Origin: CAIUPE01 sp046091665 | GTDB lineage: Bacteria; Pseudomonadota; Alphaproteobacteria; Rhizobiales; Beijerinckiaceae | Direction of reading: 5' to 3' | Length of the DNA stretch: 64,000 bases | Assembly: GCA_046091665.1 (NCBI GenBank) | Contig: JBJTCD010000122.1 | Span: 1 to 64,000, forward strand | Shown: positions 59,890-64,000 of the stretch, one piece after another | How the letters are laid out: each line of letters starts with the position of its first letter | How positions within the stretch are numbered: the first letter of the stretch is position 1 | Translations under genes and position numbers: made by a program | The notes under the pieces: model-generated | What the model saw: only the letters and a program-made list of their open reading frames with translations | What the model was told of the DNA's origin: nothing | Database searches by the model: none

Positions 59890-62187
59890 ATGATGGCAAA
59901 TAAGGACGAGCGGCCCGGCAAACGCACGCGACCGACAATCAGCGACAAGGAAGCGCTTGAATTTCACGCGATGGGCCGACCCGGCAAGATCGAGATTGTC
60001 GCCACAAAGCCGATGGCTACCCAGCGCGATCTCTCGCTCGCTTACTCTCCCGGTGTCGCGGTGCCCGTCAAAGCGATTGCGGAAAATCCGGCGCTCGCAT
60101 TCGATTACACATCCAAGGGCAATCTCGTTGCCGTTATTTCGAATGGCACGGCGATTTTGGGCCTTGGCAATCTTGGCGCACTTGCCTCAAAGCCTGTGAT
60201 GGAAGGCAAGGCCGTTTTATTCAAACGCTTCGCCGATGTGGATTCGATCGATCTCGAAGTCGATACCGAAGATCCCGACCAATTCATCAATGCCGTGCGC
60301 TATCTCGGCCCGTCTTTTGGCGGCATTAATTTAGAGGATATCAAAGCGCCGGAATGTTTCATCATTGAAGAGCGCTTGCGCGAATTGATGGACATCCCCG
60401 TCTTTCATGATGACCAGCATGGCACGGCAATCATCGCCGCCGCGGGCATTATGAATGCGATGCGGCTCACGGGTCGTGAAATGAAATCGACAAAGCTTGT
60501 CTGCAATGGCGCAGGGGCTGCGGGCATTGCGTGCCTCGAACTCATCAAGGCGATGGGCTTTGCGCCGGAGAATGTGATTCTCTGCGATACGAAAGGCGTT
60601 GTCTATAAAGGTCGCACTGAAGGTATGAACCAATGGAAAAGCGCGCATGCGGTTGAAACCAAAGCGCGTTCCTTGGAAGATGCGATGAAGGGTGCGGATG
60701 TCTTCTTCGGATTATCGGCCAAAGGCGCGCTCTCGGCCGAAATGGTCAAAAGCATGGCGCCGAATCCGATCATTTTTGCCATGGCAAATCCCGATCCGGA
60801 AATCACACCGGAAGAAGCGCATGCTGTACGCGATGATGTGATCATCGCTACGGGCCGTTCGGATTATCCAAACCAAGTCAATAATGTGCTTGGCTTTCCT
60901 TACATTTTCCGCGGTGCGCTTGATTGCCGTGCATCAACCATCAATCTGGAAATGAAAGTCGCGGCCGCTTACGCGCTTGCCGATCTCGCGCGTGAAGATG
61001 TACCTGATGATGTCGCCGCCGCCTATCAAGGTGCACGCCCGCGGTTTGGGCGTGATTATATTATTCCTGTGCCCTTCGATCCGCGCCTGATCCACACGAT
61101 CCCGCCGGCTGTTGCAAAGGCAGCAATGGAAACAGGCGTCGCGAAAAAGCCGATTGAAAATATTGAAGCGTATAAAGCGCAACTCTCCGCGCGACGTGAT
61201 CCTGTCGCTGGTGCCCTGCAACGAATTTTCGAACGTGTGCGCCGTTATCCGAAACGTGTTGTGTTTGCCGAAGGTGAGGAAGAACAAGTCATCCGCGCGG
61301 CGATGTCCTTCGTCAATCAAGGGCTCGGCACTGCTATTCTTGTTGGCCGCGAAGATCGAGTGCGCGAACGCGCCGCAGCAGTTGGCATCGAGCTTGACGG
61401 CAAAAATGGCATCGAAATTCACAATGCACGGTTGTCACATCGCAATGCGGCTTACGCGCAAGCGCTTTATGAACGCCTGCAGCGCAAGGGTTATTTGTTC
61501 CGTGATTGCCAGCGATTGATCAATAATGACCGCAATTATTTTGGCGCGTCGATGGTGGCGCTTGGTGATGCCGATGCGATGGTGACGGGTGCGACGCGTA
61601 ATTATTCTGTTGCGCTCAATGATGTGCTCAATGTGATTGATGCCAAGCCGGGTCATAAATTGATGGGCGCATCGATTGTGATCGCGCGCGGGCGTACGGT
61701 GATTGTTGCCGATACCGCGATCACCGAAATGCCAACGGCAGAAGAGCTCGCAGATATTACGGTTGAAGCAGCCGGTGTTGCGCGTAGGTTGGGTTATGAG
61801 CCGCGCGTCGCATTGCTTGCTTATTCAACTTTTGGTCATCCGCCAGGTGAGCGTTCCGCAAAAGTCATTGATGCGGTGAAACTTCTCGATACGCGTCATT
61901 GTGATTTTATCTATGATGGTGAAATGGCAGCTGACGTGGCGCTCAATAAAGATCTTCTCGCGCAATATCCGTTCAGCCGATTGAAAGACACCGCGAATGT
62001 GCTTGTGATGCCGGCCTTTCACTCTGCATCGATCTCAACCAAGATGATGCAGACGCTTGGCGGATCAACCGTGATTGGCCCTCTGCTTGTGGGGCTTGAT
62101 CGATCGGTTCAAATCATGCCGCTTGGCGCAAAAGATTCCGACATTGTGAATATGGCCGCGCTCGCTGCATTCAATGTGGGGGGGTGA
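59890..62187 (+). CDS. maeB: NADP-dependent malic enzyme MaeB (with PTA-like domain)
   Basis: This 765-residue protein joins a malic enzyme domain (~30-430; RDLSLAYSPGVAVPVKAI, PVFHDDQHGTAIIAAAGI, VCNGAGAAGIACLELIKAMG) to a phosphotransacetylase-like C-terminal domain (~440-765; FAEGEEEQVIRAA, MVTGATRNYSVALNDV). It decarboxylates malate to pyruvate, feeding acetyl-CoA and NADPH. The PTA half regulates activity and is not expected to be catalytic. The start is ATG 59890 or 59893, after AGGGTGGAT. Confidence 0.95.
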   Translation: MMANKDERPGKRTRPTISDKEALEFHAMGRPGKIEIVATKPMATQRDLSLAYSPGVAVPVKAIAENPALAFDYTSKGNLVAVISNGTAILGLGNLGALASKPVMEGKAVLFKRFADVDSIDLEVDTEDPDQFINAVRYLGPSFGGINLEDIKAPECFIIEERLRELMDIPVFHDDQHGTAIIAAAGIMNAMRLTGREMKSTKLVCNGAGAAGIACLELIKAMGFAPENVILCDTKGVVYKGRTEGMNQWKSAHAVETKARSLEDAMKGADVFFGLSAKGALSAEMVKSMAPNPIIFAMANPDPEITPEEAHAVRDDVIIATGRSDYPNQVNNVLGFPYIFRGALDCRASTINLEMKVAAAYALADLAREDVPDDVAAAYQGARPRFGRDYIIPVPFDPRLIHTIPPAVAKAAMETGVAKKPIENIEAYKAQLSARRDPVAGALQRIFERVRRYPKRVVFAEGEEEQVIRAAMSFVNQGLGTAILVGREDRVRERAAAVGIELDGKNGIEIHNARLSHRNAAYAQALYERLQRKGYLFRDCQRLINNDRNYFGASMVALGDADAMVTGATRNYSVALNDVLNVIDAKPGHKLMGASIVIARGRTVIVADTAITEMPTAEELADITVEAAGVARRLGYEPRVALLAYSTFGHPPGERSAKVIDAVKLLDTRHCDFIYDGEMAADVALNKDLLAQYPFSRLKDTANVLVMPAFHSASISTKMMQTLGGSTVIGPLLVGLDRSVQIMPLGAKDSDIVNMAALAAFNVGG

Positions 62188-62213
62188 GAAACGTCAGAGC
62201 GCGTAGCACTCTG

Positions 62214-62238
62214 GAAAACGATCCTGTGAATCGTTTTC
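62214..62238 (+). terminator. Hairpin after maeB
   Basis: GAAAACGAT (62214-62222) pairs perfectly with ATCGTTTTC (62230-62238) across a 7-base loop. A weaker CAGAG/CTCTG pairing lies just upstream. It probably ends the maeB transcript, though no T-run follows. Confidence 0.5.
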
Positions 62239-62240
62239 AG

Positions 62241-62327
62241 TTTCGAACGCGCGGAGCCATAGCGAAGCGCCGGAAGATTAGGTGCACATTTTCGAACGCC
62301 CGGAGCCTAGGCGAAAGGCCGGAAGAT
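62241..62327. repeat. Two copies of a ~39-bp direct repeat
   Basis: Copy 1 (62241-62279) and copy 2 (62290-62327) both run TTTCGAACGC-CGGAGCC-GCGAA-GCCGGAAGATT with a few changes. The unit looks like an intergenic dispersed repeat and lies between maeB and the toxin-antitoxin genes. No gene is present in 62188-62418. Confidence 0.7.
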
Positions 62328-62370
62328 TGAGGGCTCAGGGCTGCGCGCGGTAAAAAAGTCATAAAAATCA

Positions 62371-62404
62371 TTGACTTTTGCTTGAACTTAGCTAACTTAG
62401 CTAA
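62371..62404 (+). promoter_or_regulatory. Toxin-antitoxin promoter and operator
   Basis: TTGACT (62371-62376) is a likely -35 box; no clear -10 was found. The perfect palindrome TTAGCTAA occurs twice (62388-62395 and 62397-62404), 9 bp apart, just before the antitoxin gene. It is the likely operator for autorepression. Confidence 0.6.
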
Positions 62405-62418
62405 TAGAGGTTTCCGCC

Positions 62419-62664
62419 ATGCAATCGGTAAAAATTCACGAAGCCAAAACCCATTTGTCGCGTCTTCTTGCCGCTGTTGAAGCGGGCGAGGAGGTCACGA
62501 TTACGCGTGGCGATGTGCCGGTCGCTAAACTGGTGCCGTTTCCGAAGCCGGTCAAAAAGCCGCGCGTACCTGGTCGCCTCAAGGACATCATTAAATGGGA
62601 TGATCAGTTTTTTGATCCTCTCCCGGAGGATGAATTGCGTCTGTGGAACGGGGAAGGTGATTGA
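62419..62664 (+). CDS. Type II antitoxin, Phd/YefM family
   Basis: This 81-residue protein has the Phd N-terminal fold: MQSVKIHEAKTHLSRLLAAV and EAGEEVTITRGDVPVAKLVP. The C-terminal ~30 residues (VPGRLKDIIKWDDQFFDPLP) are the toxin-binding tail. It neutralises the downstream PIN toxin and probably represses its own promoter through the TTAGCTAA repeats. Its stop overlaps the toxin start (TTGA). Confidence 0.9.
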   Translation: MQSVKIHEAKTHLSRLLAAVEAGEEVTITRGDVPVAKLVPFPKPVKKPRVPGRLKDIIKWDDQFFDPLPEDELRLWNGEGD

Positions 62665-63044
62665 AAGCGCTCCTCGATACGCATGCCTTCATATGGTGGC
62701 TGAAAGATGATCCAAATCTATCACCATCGGCTCGCCAACGGATCATTGACCCCGAAACCGAAGTCTTTGTAAGCGCCGCGACGGTTTGGGAAATTTCAAC
62801 CAAAATTAGACTCGGCAAGCTTGATCCCACACCATTTCGCGATGGCATCGAAACCGAAATTCACGCCGAAAACTTTACTGCCATTTCTGTTACGCCCACC
62901 CACGCCGAAAAAGCCGGTTATCTCGACCACAAACACAAAGACCCGTTTGATCGCATGTTGATTGCGCAAGCGCTCGTTGAAGGGCTTGTGATCATCTCCA
63001 ACGAAACACTTTTTGATCAGTTTGGTGTGCCGCGATTGTGGTGA
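62661..63044 (+). CDS. Type II toxin, PIN-domain ribonuclease (VapC-like)
   Basis: This 127-residue PIN-domain protein has acidic active-site residues D6 (LLDTHAFIWW), E44 (WEISTK), and D94 and D97 (KDPFDRMLIAQA). The expected activity is Mg-dependent RNA cleavage, in VapC often of tRNA. It starts at TTG 62661, four bases into the antitoxin stop region, with GGGGAAGG upstream; the weak start may hold toxin below antitoxin. The pair is the only clearly mobile-type gene set in the window. Confidence 0.9.
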   Translation: MKALLDTHAFIWWLKDDPNLSPSARQRIIDPETEVFVSAATVWEISTKIRLGKLDPTPFRDGIETEIHAENFTAISVTPTHAEKAGYLDHKHKDPFDRMLIAQALVEGLVIISNETLFDQFGVPRLW

Positions 63045-63049
63045 ATGCG

Positions 63050-63427
63050 TTATGAGCGTGGTACCGGAGTCATCCATCCCATAACCGCACCAGTTGGGTC
63101 TTCAATGATCGCGATGCGCCCGACCCCCGGAATATCGAATGGTGGCTTATGGATCTTTGCGCCAGCGGCTTCTGCAAGCTTCACGCGTTGATCGACATCA
63201 TCAACCCAGAGATAAGAAAACCAATGTGGTGGCGCGCCGGGCGGCGCAAAGGCCTTGAGATCGACAATGCCCGCAATGCTTTGGTTATTCGCTTTCGCGA
63301 TCCAATAATCACCCTCGGGCACAGGCATATTTTCGAAAGTCCAGCCGATGGTTTTTTCAAAGAAATCTTTCGCAGCGAGAACGTCGCCCGTATTTAATTC
63401 CATCCAGAGAAAATGTCCCGGGCCCAT
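63050..63427 (-). CDS. VOC (glyoxalase/bleomycin resistance) family protein
   Basis: This 125-residue protein has the vicinal-oxygen-chelate fold with two beta-alpha-beta-beta-beta units: HFLWMELNTGDVLAAKDFFEKTIGWTFE and WFSYLWVDDVDQRVKLAEAAGAKIHKPPFDIPGVGRIAIIEDPTGAVMGW. Possible metal ligands are the N-terminal His and a late Glu. The substrate is unknown. It lies between the toxin gene and tadA, with stop codons facing the toxin 5 bp apart. Confidence 0.85.
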   Translation of the reverse strand: MGPGHFLWMELNTGDVLAAKDFFEKTIGWTFENMPVPEGDYWIAKANNQSIAGIVDLKAFAPPGAPPHWFSYLWVDDVDQRVKLAEAAGAKIHKPPFDIPGVGRIAIIEDPTGAVMGWMTPVPRS

Positions 63428-63514
63428 GATCGCGCTCCCTTTGTTGTGATGATCAATTTACTTGAGGTAAACAAATTCATCTGTCATAAACAAGGGGGGC
63501 TTTTGTCATATTGA

Positions 63515-63976
63515 TCAGTCTTGAGCGCGGCGCGATTTGAAGAACATGCGCAGTAACTCCGCAGACTCGGACTCATTCATCCCGCCATAGATTTCCGGTG
63601 CGTGATGACATGTGGGTTGCGAAAAGAAACGCGGGCCATACTCAACCGCCCCCCCTTTGGGATCGCTCGCGCCAAAATAAAGGCGACGGATTCTCGCAAA
63701 AGAAATGGCTCCCGCACACATCGCGCAAGGTTCAAGCGTCACATAGAGATCGCACTCAATAAGCCGTTCCGATCCGATGAGCCGCGCCGCTTCGCGCAGA
63801 GCGAGAATTTCAGCATGGGCGGTGGGATCATGATCGGCGATGGTCCGATTGCCGGCTGTGGCGAGCACCGCACCATCTTTCACAATAACGGCGCCAACGG
63901 GCACTTCCCCGCGTTCCGCAGCCTTGCGCGCAGCTTCAAGAGCCAGATCCATCGGCTTTTTGGTTGCTTGGCTCAT
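63515..63976 (-). CDS. tadA: tRNA-specific adenosine deaminase TadA
   Basis: This 153-residue deaminase has the zinc/catalytic motifs H54-A-E56 (TAHAEILALREA) and P83-C84-A-M-C87 (LEPCAMCAGAISFARI). It converts adenosine-34 of tRNA-Arg(ACG) to inosine. FGASDPKGGAVEYGPRFF is a TadA signature that separates it from guanine and cytosine deaminases. The gene is complete, starting at ATG 63976. Confidence 0.94.
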   Translation of the reverse strand: MSQATKKPMDLALEAARKAAERGEVPVGAVIVKDGAVLATAGNRTIADHDPTAHAEILALREAARLIGSERLIECDLYVTLEPCAMCAGAISFARIRRLYFGASDPKGGAVEYGPRFFSQPTCHHAPEIYGGMNESESAELLRMFFKSRRAQD

Positions 63977-64000
63977 CGATGCGTCGTCGCCCCTCGCTTC

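Noticed and set aside
59751..59948. N-terminal extension of MutS
   Set aside because: The 66 extra residues are basic and unlike MutS, and would run into the maeB promoter region.

Overview
The window is a gene-dense chromosomal segment of an alphaproteobacterium, most likely of the order Hyphomicrobiales (Rhizobiales). The evidence is the combination of an Irr-type Fur regulator beside fabA-fabB-fabI, GcrA, two phasins, OlsB, the two-domain dCTP deaminase, a tRNA-His with A73, and the dnaA-dnaN-recF run close to rpsT. GC content is moderate by eye. The genus cannot be named from this sequence. There is no phage, IS element, CRISPR array or rRNA operon. The only accessory-type genes are a small type II toxin-antitoxin pair near the right end.

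Layout. 1-2.9 kb: the end of an OmpA-like gene, a MotA/TolQ-like channel protein with a long cytoplasmic tail, and a small unknown gene. 2.9-3.2 kb: tRNA-Pro and tRNA-Gln. 3.2-11.8 kb (minus strand): helicase hrpB, the glycolate oxidase operon glcDEF and a PAS histidine kinase. 12-14.8 kb (plus): two phasins behind a promoter with an embedded palindrome, tRNA-His, and hemN under a perfect FNR/FixK box. 14.8-23.2 kb (minus): lysE, recF, dnaN, dnaA, an 813-bp gap, rpsT, a TSUP permease, an enoyl-CoA hydratase and mutM. 23.2-28.9 kb (plus): ubiE, ubiB, coaBC, dut, an Rrf2 regulator and cysK. 29-35.5 kb: a 2-hydroxyacid dehydrogenase, an SH3 protein, irr, fabA-fabB-fabI-dcd and a winged-helix regulator. 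35.7-39.5 kb: prfC, an Ldh2-type dehydrogenase and a UPF0104 membrane protein. 39.5-46 kb: the phosphate regulon phoR-pstSCAB-phoU-phoB with a PHO box. 46-50.9 kb: gcrA, then divergent argD-argF-hslO-NlpC/P60. 50.9-59.8 kb (minus): a hydroxyacid dehydrogenase, deoA, olsB, comM, a DUF898 protein and mutS. 59.9-64 kb: maeB, repeats, the toxin-antitoxin pair, a VOC protein and tadA.

How the genes work together. The segment carries replication initiation and clamp genes, mismatch and oxidative repair (mutS, mutM), dUTP control (dut, dcd), fatty-acid elongation, ubiquinone and CoA synthesis, high-affinity phosphate uptake with its two-component system, arginine synthesis up to citrulline, and oxidation or reduction of 2-hydroxy acids (GlcDEF and three dehydrogenases).

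The most interesting signals are regulatory. Five GANTC (CcrM) sites lie within 46 bp upstream of gcrA. In the same intergenic region argD has a strong promoter followed directly by an intrinsic terminator whose stem contains two Arg codons of a possible mini leader ORF. Others are a palindrome inside the phasin promoter, a giant hairpin built of 7-bp repeats between cysK and its convergent neighbour, and a tRNA-Gln with G at position 33. I found no clear new multi-gene system. The closest candidate is the OmpA/MotA-like pair at the left edge, which resembles ZorA/ZorB in architecture.
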